64,000 nucleotides of DNA from Acanthaster planci (lineage: Eukaryota; Echinodermata; Asteroidea; Valvatida; Acanthasteridae): contig NW_019091373.1 of NCBI RefSeq assembly GCF_001949145.1, positions 776,155-840,154 on the forward strand, given 5' to 3'. The notes beneath the pieces are model-generated. The model saw only the letters and a list, made by a program, of their open reading frames with translations, ran no database searches and was not told the DNA's origin. The position numbers and the translations under genes are program-made. Of the stretch, positions 45,767 through 57,728 are shown in pieces. Position 1 is the stretch's first letter. Each line of letters starts with the position of its first letter.

Positions 45767-47880
45767 GCGGCAAAAGAAAAAAAAGGAAAATAAAATTTTA
45801 ACGATTACAAAAGCTGTTCCCAATTGAGATTGGGAAGAGCTAAATAATGTTGAAGATTAGGTATACCCATCCCTGATCAGCATTCTCTTTCGAAAGAACG
45901 CACAATCAGTTATTAGGGACAATATTTAATCGAAAAATTGGTAATTTGATGTCTTTTGTGTCTCCTGACAAATATGCCATTTTTTTGTGGGTTTGGTGTA
46001 CACAGGTGCGTTTAATTAATCCAGTGGGGAATATTGCGGGACACTGCCATAGCGGCCATTCCTCACGCATTCTTTTTTTGGGAGGGGGTAACGGCACCAT
46101 GGATAAAGTCGGTGATGCTTCGGGCTCTCCAAATTGTCTATTACGTTTTCTGCGGATAGAGTGCAGTGCAGAATATTCATATTATTTGTATTTTTTTCCA
46201 GCATTATTTACTTCAGAGTCCGTCATTATTTAGCCACGTTCAGAAAAAGTGGGCTATTTGACCTATGGTATATGGGACCGCAGGTAATATGGGACGCTTC
46301 CTCCGGTGTAAACGTTCACCGGCACGAAACAACGCCCTCAATAGTTATACAGACTAGCCATTACTTCCGTCATGGAGCGGTTGTAGGTTTTAGTGAATCT
46401 CACGGAAAAAAGTTCATTAAAACTTGACAAGGTATGTGACGTCAGTGGTATTTTTGTTGCTGATCTAAAAATAGGTATTTTATCAAATATGCTGAAACTG
46501 TAAAACTGTCCGGGGATATTCTGAATTGCTGTCATATTTAGCGATTTTATGAAGTCTTTTGAGCTAGGTCAATGCGTGGGGTACTGTGTATAATTCTTTT
46601 AAGAATAATAAAGCATTGAATGCGAGCTCCGCTATCACAACGAGGTGCAGGTAATATGGAAAATCCAATATGGCGAACAGGATTTGTTTGCCTGTCAGAT
46701 AAGTGTCATGGTGATTTGGGTAAATACTTAAAGTTGATGTTAACTTTCTGTTTGTTAAATCATATAATTAGTGATAAATTCAGAATTAGATAGAATTAGG
46801 TCTTGTGGTTAACTTTTATTTTGCTGTCCTTTTTATTCAGATGCCAGTCAAATATAGTTCGGAAATCACGCCAGGCTTTATGATTGCCTGAAGACATGCA
46901 GATGTCAGATATAGTCAAATATAGTTCAGAAATCACGCCGGACTTTATGGTTGCCTGAAGACATGCAGATGGCCATCAATGCATGCAGAGCCAAAGACAT
47001 GGTCCTGACAACAAATTATAGGCTTGCATAGGCAATTATAATGTAACAAAAACAGCATGTAACAATATTTCAGGTGTGAAATAAAAGTTTTGGCATACAT
47101 GTCAGGACATGATGCATGTGTTAATACACTTTTATTTTAACTCCAAGTATGACGAGGCAATTTGAATTAATTTGTGAAATGGCATTTTTAAAGTGAGATG
47201 ATTACACGTCTTGTCTGAGTTTTATGTATGGAGATGTCGAAGGATGCTTTTATTTACATTAAACATGTTAAATAAGTGAAATTGCATGTGTAAATATTTT
47301 TCAGTTGTACAAAATAATTAAAATGTCATTACATTGTCTTAGAATCAGTGTTCCATATTACCTGCACATCACGCTGTCCCATACTGCATTTGGTGATGAC
47401 GTCATACTTTGCATCTGAACTGTTGTTAGGGATACAACCTGGTGTAAGTTGTAGAATTCAAAGGAAGAGTTGTTGTTACTCTTCCAAACAATCAATATTT
47501 CTTTCTAATTGTTCTATTAGTCTTTATGCAAATTATGTAAATGAGATTAATGGTCCCATATTACCTGCACTTACCCTACGCAATTGCGCAAGAATCCATA
47601 ATGCCTTGCGCTGGTTTGTTTGATTGAGAATTGGAGATGAGCCTTCCACCGGACCCCTTGGATAATGCCATGGCTAGACATCGTGTAAAAAAATGAAAAT
47701 GCGTTTCGAGCTCAGACTAAAGAATGTGTCAGATCAATGTCTGTGAAGGCGCACGCACGTACATTCATTATGGATTGTGTATCCCGATCTTCCTTCGCTG
47801 AAACACGGCACTGAAAACCGCACGTGGCTGCAGCCCGTATATGTAATACACTGCGTGTACAGACTGGCTTATCGAGTATC
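45767..47880. other. Intergenic
   Basis: No gene supported. It contains four copies of GCAGGTAATATGGRA (two per strand; 46280, 46647, 47351, 47554) and the 67-bp duplication at 46847-46980. Confidence 0.6.
46847..46980 (+). repeat. 67-bp tandem duplication
   Basis: GTCAAATATAGTTCRGAAAT ... GAAGACATGCAGATG occurs at 46847 and again at 46914, differing at a few positions. Confidence 0.93.
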
Positions 47881-47885
47881 TATGG

Positions 47886-48080
47886 AATTCCATATCTGCC
47901 GTCGCCCGTCGTCCGTCGCCTTTTGCTTTTTGTTGTGTCCCAATTCTGCCATTTACCAATTCCAAACATGCCATTCTCCGTCGTCCGTCGCCCGTCGTGT
48001 GTCGCCCGTCGTGCGTCGCCCGTCGTGCGTCGCCCGTCGTTCGTCGCCCGTCGTTCGTCGTGCGTCGTCCGTTGTCCATC
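47886..48080 (+). repeat. GTCGCCCGTCGT minisatellite, left arm
   Basis: Degenerate tandem CGTCGCC/CGTCGTNCG units (dense at 47982-48070), preceded by GGAATTCCATATCTGCC. The inverted counterpart lies at 49178-49250. Confidence 0.9.
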
Positions 48081-49177
48081 AAATTGGTTGCATAGGGCCT
48101 GCTAAAGCCGGGGTTTAACATATGACAATGTGATGATTCCATTCACTTTTAAGGATCTTTTCCTAATAGGCAAGTACAAATCCCACCTGCAAAGCATAAA
48201 TTAGTCCCATAATTAATGCCAATAATGCTAGATTACCCCTGCCCCTTGACAAGAAAATATCGCCTTTCTGTGAATTCAACCAATTGTTTTTTGGGGAAAA
48301 ACATTTTCAGCAAAAATGTTCAGGCCAACTTATCCACAATCTTATTCTAATTTGCATACTGTAAAAATGTGCCGACTTGTTTTCATCAAATTCCAGAAAG
48401 AAATCTGCCAACCGATACAGATATTCCATTTTGTCCTCTCAATTTCACCTTGAAATTTAAAAATACTAGACAGTGCTGTGGATAACAAACTGGTTATTAA
48501 ATGTATTGTTAGGGGGCAATTACCACTTGGTTTAAGTTTCAGAAAATGTGACGTGTTGGTTTTTTGGGGGCGTGTATGCCATGGCGGATAGACCAATGAG
48601 AACAGGTTGTCCAGCACATCAGCGTTATTTATGGGGCTAACAAGTAACGTTACTGTTGAAAAGACTTCTGTGAGCCAACCTGCAACTAAAGTCATGTCTA
48701 ATTTGGAGTATACAGCAGATTTCATCATAGGTATACCCGCCCTCAAAATAATGATGAATCAGTTCGTCTATTATGAAAACTATTAAGAAATCAAACATTG
48801 TAAATAATTTATTATTTACATTCCGTTCTGTTTGATGTCGTGCAGGGACAGACAGAAATATTACATAGGCTATAGACCTAATGTCAGGCCGTTAACAAGT
48901 AAAGTTACGTCTAGAGTTACTAAGTTATCGATGTAACAAAACTGGTATTATTTCATATATACGTCACTTTACCCATGTCAGTCTTTAAAAATGAAAGGAT
49001 ATTATTTTCCTTTCAAGTGGAGTTCGGCGCAACTGCAAAAACGAATACATCTTCTAGTTGTACTGCTAAAACGAGAGTCAGGCACGATGGATCGATCGAA
49101 CAAGTACATGGACACGTGAAACGATCAAGGGTCGAAGTTAAAAATACCACTGCGCAATCGAGACAAAACAAATAGTA
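48081..49177. other. Spacer between inverted minisatellite arms
   Basis: About 1.1 kb with no supported coding region. If the arms are termini of a foldback element, this is its interior. Confidence 0.5.
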
Positions 49178-49250
49178 AACGGACGACGGGCGACGCATGA
49201 CGGACGACGCACGACGGGCGACGCACGACGGCAGAAATGGAATCCCATTG
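49178..49250 (-). repeat. GTCGCCCGTCGT minisatellite, right inverted arm
   Basis: GGACGACGGGCGACGCATGA and similar units, followed by GGCAGAAATGGAATCCCAT. This is the reverse complement of the left arm including its outer flank (GGCAGATATGGAATTCCAT). Confidence 0.88.
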
Positions 49251-52005
49251 TATCCAATATGGCGGCCTGGCAGGGGCGGCGATTTTCAACATTGGGGGGG
49301 GGAGTCGGACACGGGCTTGGGAAACGAGTTGGGGGAGAGGGGGTGGGGATTATTGTATTTTGACCTCACTGGTCCGCACACGTACACACTCACCGTCACA
49401 CTCTACGGACCGAATAGAACGGCGCTGGTCGGAAGGCTAAGTTTCGCCCAAAAGAATAATCACAAACTGGGGCGTGATTTGTGCAAGGTCAAAACTAATT
49501 ACATGTACTGAGGATTAATGCCGTCGTCCATTAAAAAATATAAAAATAAAACCTAGTTCGGTGATCCGGAAAAAAGGTTACTGCTGCAAGGGGATACATT
49601 TACCATAAATAGATCAGTAGCTCTCGGGGAAGAGGTTTCAACTTTTTGGTCATAATTGCCTTGAAATCACTCTTGTCCAGAGAGGAAAACATTTGAAGAG
49701 TACAGGGATGGGAGGGCTTTTCTGCTCTGAAATGGTAGCACACTATTGGAGGCCCGTGAAGCAGCAAAAGACATGAACAATTCCAACAAAAAGCTACCAA
49801 AACCAATAAATACAACAGGCCAGACATTAAATTTCTCCTGAAGAAAATAACTTAGTTATGTATAAATACATACAAATCTGCATACATGTGTTTACATATT
49901 TATAATATTTACAAGTCTTGAAAGAAAACTGTTGCCTAATCTGTTGCCTGTTGTCTAATCATCCATTGTTCACTGTTTCAAAACACCAGTTTCACTTCAA
50001 AAAACTAGTCAAACTCATTCTTTCGCGCTGACGAATAAACATCCTTTCGTTTGTTGGCTAGTTGTAAACAAAATGGAATCCGTAAATTGAAACATATTCA
50101 CTGTTCATATGTCGTTAGCGATTTTTTGTATTGGTAAGTTCATACATTTTAATGTGTCTCAAAAGCTTAAAAAGTCATGCCCCAAAACACTGCCACATTT
50201 AAAACAAAAATATTAGTTTCATTCTGAAAGCTTACTGTTGATATAGAGAACTATTTCTTTTTTGAAATGCTGTTGTATACATGCACATAATCGCTGCTAA
50301 AAAAGAAGGGTTTTAATCTTTTCTCCCATGATTTCGATGAAGTAAAAACTATTACAAATTTGTGATTTTTGTGAACACTAATCACACAAGGTATGAAACT
50401 GCCTACAACCATAAAGCAAGCCTGCAAAATGTTAATCTATTTAATGGATGGACCTTTTCAACATGGTTGATCTTGTTTGTCTTCGAAGTGTACTCATACG
50501 GCAGTGGGCATTTATCACATCGTCCTAGGCCACCATTGATGAACTTTGGTAGATGTTCTTCAGCAGGACTTCGCTCCATCTGAACATCTTCGATGAATGT
50601 TGCAGAATGGTCTGGCGAATGAGTTGATGGCAGTGGTGATGGAAAAGTTCTGATGCACCCCCAAGCACTAATGTCGGATTAAAGGTTTATTAGCCTGACC
50701 CAGTGCACGTCCTTCGTTATATGCAGGACACCTGCGGTCAAACTGGTAGGATCGTGTAAATGAGTCCGTTTGCGTTCCTTTGCGTGCAACTGAGTTCGGA
50801 TGCGCTCCACTGTTCTTAAAATCTCTTTTTTTGGCTCCGGACTCGAAGGAACACGTCCGGACCCGTTCGGACCCGTCCGGACGTGTACCGACTTGATCCA
50901 TGGTGCCTTAGTGCGGGGGGGGGCTCATTACAGTCAATAGAATTTAGAAATAGAAGAAAAGCCTTCATAGGAAACCAGGAAAGTGTTTGAAACTCGATGA
51001 TATTTTTTAACCATCTGTTAAGAACCACCCACGCGACTGCCTGTCGATTGATGGGAATGACCAACAACCAGCCCAAATGGCCGCAAATAATGTCTAGCAC
51101 AAAGTATAAGATGAAGAAGTCTTCGATTTACAAGCCGTCCTGAGACTGAAATTTCCTAGAAAAATCAATTGACATCTCATTATCAAACTGGGACATCATG
51201 GGTTTCATCGAAGTACTAGATACCTCGGCATTAATGGGAATATCATACTCCATTTACAGCATCGTTAAACAGTGGATTATTGTTTAATTGTTCAGTGATG
51301 TCTTTCATTCTCTAGAATGAAAACAGGTCAACGCGAAAATTGCTGACTATTTTACTATCTTGATCAGGTTCATGATTGTAGCAAGCTTGACATCGGTTGA
51401 GTTGATGATAACTAGTGTTGGTTGGCTCTCTCGGTGTTCTGGCTCTGAGTAAACCGGTTTGTGGTTTCATTTTTATAGTTTGTCCGATGAAAAGGTATCA
51501 CAGAATCTCTTTCTTCTATTTGTAGGTGAGCTAGACTTGGATTGGCCTATAAAGAGGGACTGCTTGAAGTTATGGCCTCCAGATTTTTAAAAACTGCTTG
51601 CTGGTAAGACGATGCAGGCAATGTTTTTGCGAGCGGACAAAAAGGTTGAAGGAGGCAGTCGCTGGGTGACAGAGATGCAAACGCTGGTTGACAGAGACGC
51701 AACATTTTAGCGCTTACAAGCATCTGTCGCAAAACCATACATCCTTTTTTTATTAACATGAGACGCGGAGTGCTTATAGAAACCACTGCGGCGACTTTAA
51801 TACAATTTCGGCCGCAGTGACCTACCATGACACTGCCGTGTTTGTCGTTTCCTGTAGAGCCACTGGCAATAGAAACACAACTTCACTGTTGAAAAAGGGA
51901 ATAGACATTTTTCCCTCTTCCAGCCTCAGTTTAGTAACCGTACCCCCACGATAAAGATCTATAGCGTTAAGACTACCCCTCTGTTATTGTCGCTGCAGTG
52001 CCGAT
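49251..52005. other. Intergenic upstream of the SLC16-like gene
   Basis: No gene supported. Contains the dispersed repeat at 50690-50917. Confidence 0.55.
50690..50917 (-). repeat. Dispersed repeat, second copy (inverted)
   Basis: The reverse complement shows GCACCATGGATCAAGTCGG, CGTCCGGACGGGTCC and GAGTCCGGAGCC, parallel to 42074-42205. Internal CGGACCCGT units are partly duplicated. Confidence 0.65.
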
Positions 52006-52201
52006 ATGGATGGACTGCTACCAGCTGAGGTCAGATCGGGATGGCAAGCTGTGCTTTCCTTACACGTGACGTGGTTGGTTTGGACTGGACTCACTAAGGG
52101 ACTTGGGGTGATGCTACCCGCCCTGCAAAAAGATTTTGAATCGAGCACCTGGCTGGTGGGCTGGACGATCGCCATCATCAACGGAATCACTGACTTTGCA
52201 G
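52006..52201 (+). CDS. SLC16-like exon 1 (residues 1-65)
   Basis: MDGLLPAEVRSGW leads into TM1 and the start of TM2. The donor is GCAG/GTAAAG, phase 1. Confidence 0.88.
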
Positions 52202-55200
52202 GTAAAGCTCTGCCGGAAAAGAACTGACATTTATAATGGTCAAATCATCACTGATCTAAAGGGCCAGCCAGTGTTTCTTTACAACTGGTTGTGGACAAAT
52301 TCCTCAACGAACTGAGTCACTGATGACTGACCGTGATTCCATGAGTATGGAGAAATGAGTAACTGATTATACACAACTTCAAACGTTCACAATAACTGTT
52401 TGACGTACTGTGTTTTTGATACTAATAGGACCTCTAGCGGGGCCGCTGGAAGTGTTACTGGGAACACGACTGGTTGTCATGGTGAGCGGTGTCCTGATTG
52501 GTGGTTCTCTGATCGCGTCTTCATTAGCGACGTCCGTTACGCAACTTGCCCTGTCTCTGACTTTGCTCTCGGGTAAGTGTACCTAGGTAAGAATTGGGCT
52601 GAGTGTAAGTAGGGGCAACTGGTGACAAAAATCGCAATGGTTTATTCTGTGAGAAGCAAAGACAGAGCGGTGGGGAAGAATGGTCTATACAATAACTAAA
52701 AGAATTAAACGTAAATAACAGTCAATAACGTAACATTACAAAATTATCTGCTGCTCATGCCAAATTCTAGGCGACATCCGCCATCTTAGACGGATGAAAT
52801 TATTCATAAATGAAGCAAATCAAGAAAGGTTGGTTTAATAACCATGAAAAAATGAGAAATCCTATAGGATTTTATCGGCAATAATTTAGGTACAAAACGT
52901 TAATCTAAACGGGTAAAACATTTAGAGGTCGGGAAGTTTCCAAATTTCACTGCTCCCAAATCGACTCAAAATTTCACTTCCGTTATTGACAAAATATGTA
53001 ACAGTTGTTAAAATTAGTTTATAACAAAATAAATTTACTATTAGGGAGAGAATGGAAGCATCCTGAATTCAAAACACAGGGGTGCGACGCTAAATTATAA
53101 ATATGTAAACATAGGTGAAAGAAAAGATTGCACAACCAAATTGAGTGTGCTTTAAAAATTATTACTCATGAAACCTTCACTTGGAAGACAAGTTCCTATG
53201 ATCGAAGAATTGCTGTCTACTTTCAGAGACTACAGTGTGCCATGCATTAGATATGTATCTTCAATGTACCCTACCGTGGGGAGATAGACTATTTTGTGAG
53301 TGGAGAGCTTGACATTTTGCCAACAGCAGTTAATGGAACCATCTTTAGCGTCATTTCGTTTTTGACAAATTTTAACAGGGCCTGAAAATCGATATTGTTC
53401 TGGAGATTTTTAGTGACAACTTTCGATTCTCTCTCTTCAGTTTCTAGAGTGATATTTGGACTGGAATGTTTGGGTTATATTACTTTCGTTTGATGTGACC
53501 CCCAGGTTGTGGTATTGGTTTTGCCAATATCCTGACCAGGGCGATGGTGGGCCGTTTCTTCACCACACACTACACACTCGCCAACGGCATTGGCCACGCA
53601 GGTCATTCAGTGGCTCTCATTGTCTTTGCACCTCTGACGCAACTCTTTCTCGACACCTACGGATGGAGGGGAGCCATGCTGCTCCTTGGCGCGATCTGTA
53701 CGCATCTCGTCCCTTGCGGAGCTCTCTTGAAGAAGGGGTTGACCACGCCCAATCACGAAAGCAGGCAAAGGGACTACACCCTGCTTGCCGATGATCCATC
53801 AACAGAGGATTCCGAGGAACGTACGGTGCGGGGAAACAAATGCTGCCTCCCGGAACTTCGCGGTGTCTGCTGCACCTGGGCGTTCGGGCTGGAGGTCTTT
53901 CGAAAGACGTCCTTTTACGTGACGGCGGTACTGTACATGTCCAACCGCCTGGTGAACGACTTGTGGGTCATCTACTTTGTGGATCACGTCTACGCCAAGG
54001 GTCTCTCCGGGCAAGACGCCGTGACTTTCACTGCGGCGGCCGGTGTCTCGAATCTCATCTTCAAGATAGGTCACGGACCCCTGGTGGACCGGGGTTGGGT
54101 GAGCTTGAGGGCAATGTTGGCCGTAACCACAGCCGTGGCGGCTGTCTGCCTCTTCACTGACCCCTGGCTGGATTCCTATTGGACGGTAATGGCCAATGCC
54201 GTCTGTTTCATGGGCGCGTCTGGCACGATTGGCGCGCTTCTGGACGTGTACACCAAGGATTTGCTTGGCGCTGATAATCTGGTCAGTGCTTTTAGTTGGA
54301 TGGGAGTCTTGAGTGGAGTTGTCACAATCAGCTTTGGTTTCCTGCCAGGTAGGATGAAGTAAACATCCTTATCTGTTTATCAGTAACTTTTTTTCCATCA
54401 GAATAAAGGGAAATACCCGTTTTGACCACCATTTCAAATAAAATTGGGCTCCTTTTGAATCAAGTGAACTCATGTGGCTTTACTACCGAAGTGACAAAAG
54501 TGAACTCACCTCTTAATGCCGTCAAGAATAGAATACCTTTGTCAATCGCTCAAGATCGACGACCACGTGTTTTAAATATTGGCTGTTCAGGTACACTGAT
54601 TGTTCAGCAACATTGAGAATGTAAAAACAACTCCAACGCATATAAAAAGCCATTTGAACTCCGTCAAAGAACGGGAAAAATTTGTACACATAATCTGTTC
54701 GTGAGAGTGGGCAAGTAGGCTGAAGATTTTTTTAAGGTAGACATGAAGGTTATATAGATCATTGAGCTATAAATTAAAATATCAGATGGTCGTTTAACCT
54801 TTGAGAATTTTAACCTGTTTAGAATAAGGTGGTACTCACCTGCCGCCTGGGGCTGTCGGAAGTCAGTACTCATTGACTACCACAGAATAAAATATTATGA
54901 AAAGGTTACCACAGTCATCTCGCGTTATCACAAAGTTCCAAGGACCAGCTAATTTCTCTTGTTATAACACAGAACCTTATTATCAAAGCTCCTGAAGAAC
55001 AAAGAAAAGCAACAAAAAGAGATTGTAGCCCTTAAAATTTGCTCATTGAAGCATTATCTTGTTTTTTGCTCTTGGTATCAGACTTGGATGTACTGCTTAC
55101 CTGAAGAATAATGATCCTCTGAAGAAAGCTACCCTGTTTTTTTTTTATTTTCAGGCTGGATATACGATGTGAGCGACAGCTACAACGGTGCTTTTATCCT

Positions 55201-55300
55201 GATGGGGTGTATATGGTGCGTGTCGCTCCTGGCTATGGCGACTGAAGTAGTGATGACTCGGCTCGGATGGATCACGCAGCAGTCTGTTGGCAAGGGATGA
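52006..55300 (+). CDS. SLC16/monocarboxylate transporter-like membrane protein, 442 aa, four exons
   Basis: A major-facilitator permease of the monocarboxylate-transporter-like family, expected in the plasma membrane; the substrate is unknown. Exons are 52006-52201, 52429-52572, 53506-54348 and 55155-55300, all joined in phase 1, summing to 443 codons with TGA. The N-terminal fingerprint resembles MCTs (RSGWQAVL ... KGLGVMLPALQKDF ... STWLVGW). The segment after TM4 (GRFFTTHYTLANGIGHAGHS then LFLDTYGWRGAMLL) matches the family pattern YF.KRR.LA.G and D.YGWRG. A polar loop near residues 175-200 (NHESRQRDYTLL) divides the two six-helix halves. In TM8 the usual Arg of MCT1-4 is not evident (FKIGHGPLVD), so proton-monocarboxylate exchange should not be assumed. 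The start is the first ATG, just before the TM1 fingerprint. Confidence 0.88.
52429..52572 (+). CDS. SLC16-like exon 2 (residues 66-113)
   Basis: GPLAGPLEVLLGTRLVVMVS and the following hydrophobic stretch encode TM2-TM3. The acceptor is TAATAG, the donor TCGG/GTAAGT, phase 1 both sides. Confidence 0.88.
52573..53505. other. SLC16-like intron 2
   Basis: 933 bases, A/T-rich, nothing recognisable. Confidence 0.7.
53506..54348 (+). CDS. SLC16-like exon 3 (residues 114-394)
   Basis: A long exon beginning CGIGFANILTRAMVGRFFTT, carrying TM4 to TM11 and the central loop. The acceptor is CCCCCAG, the donor CCAG/GTAGGA. Confidence 0.92.
54349..55154. other. SLC16-like intron 3
   Basis: 806 bases with no recognisable feature other than the T-rich acceptor region. 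Confidence 0.7.
55155..55300 (+). CDS. SLC16-like exon 4 (residues 395-442)
   Basis: GWIYDVSDSYNGAFILMGCI matches the conserved start of TM12 in MCT-like proteins (G.IYD.TGSY...F...G). Ends at TGA 55298-55300. The acceptor follows a T-rich tract (TTTTCAG). Confidence 0.92.
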
Positions 55301-55452
55301 GCTTGTGTGGTTGTGATAGAAGCCGAGATGTGCATCCGCCCCAAGCGGGACCAATAGAGGGCACAGTTTTCCTAGCAACAGAGGCTCCCCTGACGGGAAC
55401 TGCGCTTCACTGGTTCACTTTAAATTACATACATGTACATCGGCGAGACACA

Positions 55453-55458
55453 AATAAA
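55453..55458 (+). promoter_or_regulatory. Candidate polyadenylation signal of the SLC16-like gene
   Basis: AATAAA lies about 150 bases after the stop codon. Confidence 0.5.
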
Positions 55459-55459
55459 C

Positions 55460-56365
55460 CATTTCCCAAAGTGAGAAGTAACTGGAAAGTTTTGGTGCGT
55501 CATGGATAGAGGAATATTTTGCAAACAGGTCATAAGGAATGATGAGTTCCCACGGAACCTGAAACTTGGGTAGCAACATAGTCTAGGCTTGACTACAATG
55601 GACAGCAACATTATTTTGATTGGTGCAGGGTGGGGGAAAAAAGGCATTGTGTGTTTTTGCTCAAACTCACATGTATATACATGTCCGTGTACTCTCACAC
55701 AGGTTAGCCAAGCTACAACAGATGCGTGCAAATTTTATAGAATCTTATCAATGGGTGAAAGGGATCACTTCATTTCTTTTAAAGTGCAAATATTGGAAAA
55801 GACCTGCTAAATATTTGATACTTGTGTCTTACTGTACCTATAGCTGTTTCCAACTGTATTCTCATATTGGCTACTTTTCCCATTTTTTACCGTCAACTTG
55901 GACGTCAACCTGCTTCTGATTTTAATAAATGCTGGTAAAAAGTAATACAACATCAACATGTACACCTTGGAATGAATCAGAAATGTCAAAGCCCCGATCA
56001 GCTATAAAATAAATTGACTTGGCAAAAGGTGATTGAACGAACCACAATTTTCAGTTAACGTCAGAAGTTCGACTTCCCCACACACTTGATAAAAAATACT
56101 GTAACGATACCGAGGAACAATACATCCACGACTTTTGATTGCACTGTGATGCTTGTAGCTTGATCATGTCAAGGATGTTGCTGCTGAATTTCCTGATTAG
56201 TCAATAAACACTTCAAAACACTCAATGATGACACTTACCATTTGTCCAAAATTTCTAAGTAGCACTGTTATTTTAACTGTGGATGTGTTGGCCATTTAAG
56301 GATGGAAGTTCAAAAAACGCAATTTTCCGCTAGCAAAAATTTGGATTTTACTTTAACAACTTTCG
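55460..56365. other. Intergenic
   Basis: Noncoding between the SLC16-like gene and the LINE remnant. I see nothing beyond simple A/T-rich sequence. Confidence 0.5.
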
Positions 56366-56369
56366 TGAC

Positions 56370-57090
56370 GCGTGAAAAGTGGACAAATAAAAACTTCGAA
56401 TTCCCACTAGCAAATTGTATTTGATGCTCCAAAAGAAGACAAAACCCATTTTCTGCCCGTAGATTTTCGGGTTTTTGAAGTTGCAACACCCCCTTTCATG
56501 TAAGTCAAATGAAAGTTCTGCGGACCATTGGAGGTGGTGGTCAGTCTCTGGCTTCGACAAGTAATCCCTGGAGATCTTGGAACCAAGATGTCTGTATCTC
56601 ATCCAGTAAAATAGTTCCCGCCGCAGCCCGCTTGAGTTGGCATGGAGCGGTGCTGCAGGAGGTGTGGAGGTGGTGGTGTCGAAGAGAAGGTCTGCGATGG
56701 ATTTGTCAACCACGGTATTCGACCTGCTCAGAGACATTTGATAGCCTGTTGGTCGGTAACTCGGAAAGAGACTGAATGTTTGTCTTCATTCGGGTGATGG
56801 TGAGGCCCAAGGGCGACGCCTCCTCGCCGAGAGTCTCCAAAACTTTATCCAAGGTGTTTACCAGTAGGGCACAGAACACGGCAACATCATCCGCATAGCA
56901 GAGGTCTGTGAAATGGAAGTGGAAGTCGACACCGAGATGAGGTGGCAGCGCTTCATCAAACTGTTCGCCAGGTCGACCGCAACATTGCAGAGGTGTTGTG
57001 CAGCAACACAGTCCTGTTGAACTCCTGATTTGGTTAGGAAAGGATCCGAAACACTGTTCTCAGCTCGCACCACTGGCGGCCGAAATGGGG
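56370..57090 (-). pseudogene. Non-LTR retrotransposon (LINE) reverse transcriptase remnant
   Basis: On the minus strand: VSDPFLTKSGVQQDCVAAQ (RT motif with G-V-x-Q-x-C). After a frame change, FTDLCYADDVAVFCALL contains the catalytic YADD (56886-56897). Then LETLGEEASPLGLTITRMKT resembles the K-T motif, and after another break RYRHLGSKISRD resembles the Y-L-G-S thumb motif. At least two frame breaks and no flanking ORFs, so it is a dead fragment. The clade is not determined. Confidence 0.8.
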
Positions 57091-57412
57091 GGATGAAAGG
57101 TAGAGGGCCAGCTAGTCCCCAGCAAAGACTCACACCTCCGGGAGATGACTGTTAATTATTGCAATTGCGACAATTGTACATGTAGTAAAACGAGCAAAAG
57201 ACCAACTTACCGCTACCACTTAGGCCCTCAAGCATTCCGTATTTTGAGGTAATTGAACTGCAATTTAGTATTGCTCATTGTGAAGCCAACAACAAAATTA
57301 ATAATTTGAAGGAGGACAAACACAGCTCACCAAGTTGATGTTACAATCTTTTATTATATCAGTGGGAGGATTGACGCAAAGCGACCTGGCAGTTGATTTT
57401 CTGTGTCACCAA

Positions 57413-57494
57413 TCTGGGATAGTATAATATGGTTAATAGGAGTCTACCTCTGATTGTCACTTAGGAAATCCGGGTTCGATTCCCCACCGGGAAG
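57413..57494 (+). pseudogene. tRNA-Asp pseudogene 1
   Basis: It retains an anticodon region CTGATTGTCACTTAGG and T arm GGGTTCGATTCCCCACC, but the D arm is disrupted and the acceptor does not pair well. Confidence 0.75.
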
Positions 57495-57573
57495 ACCCTA
57501 TCCTCATGCAGAATATTAATATAATAACTGTTACACTTGAGTAAAATGGTGAAACGGTCAGTCCTTGTTGTAA

Positions 57574-57645
57574 TCCTCGGTAGTATAGTGGTTAGTATCT
57601 CTGACTGTCACTCAGGAGTCCGGGGTTCGATTCCCCGCCGGGGAG
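57574..57645 (+). tRNA. tRNA-Asp (anticodon GTC)
   Basis: A 72-nt cloverleaf. The acceptor TCCTCGG pairs with CCGGGGA, with one T-G pair. The A box TAGTATAGTGG, anticodon loop CTGTCAC and T arm CCGGGGTTCGATTCCCCG are all intact. A run of T follows (ACCATTTTTTTTT), a pol III terminator. Confidence 0.96.
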
Positions 57646-57648
57646 ACC

Positions 57649-57658
57649 ATTTTTTTTT
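57649..57658 (+). terminator. Pol III T-run terminator
   Basis: An uninterrupted T tract 4-5 bases after the tRNA-Asp 3' end. Confidence 0.8.
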
Positions 57659-57728
57659 CCCCAAATGTAAATCATTTAGTAGTACGTTTCAGTTAAATTA
57701 GGTGATGGAATTTAAAACCCAGCATCAG

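Noticed and set aside
47777-48118. Open frames of 93-124 codons rich in Ser, Val, Arg or Arg, Thr
   Set aside because: They are translations of the GTCGCCCGTCGT minisatellite in several frames. Open frames are expected from a repeat without stops.
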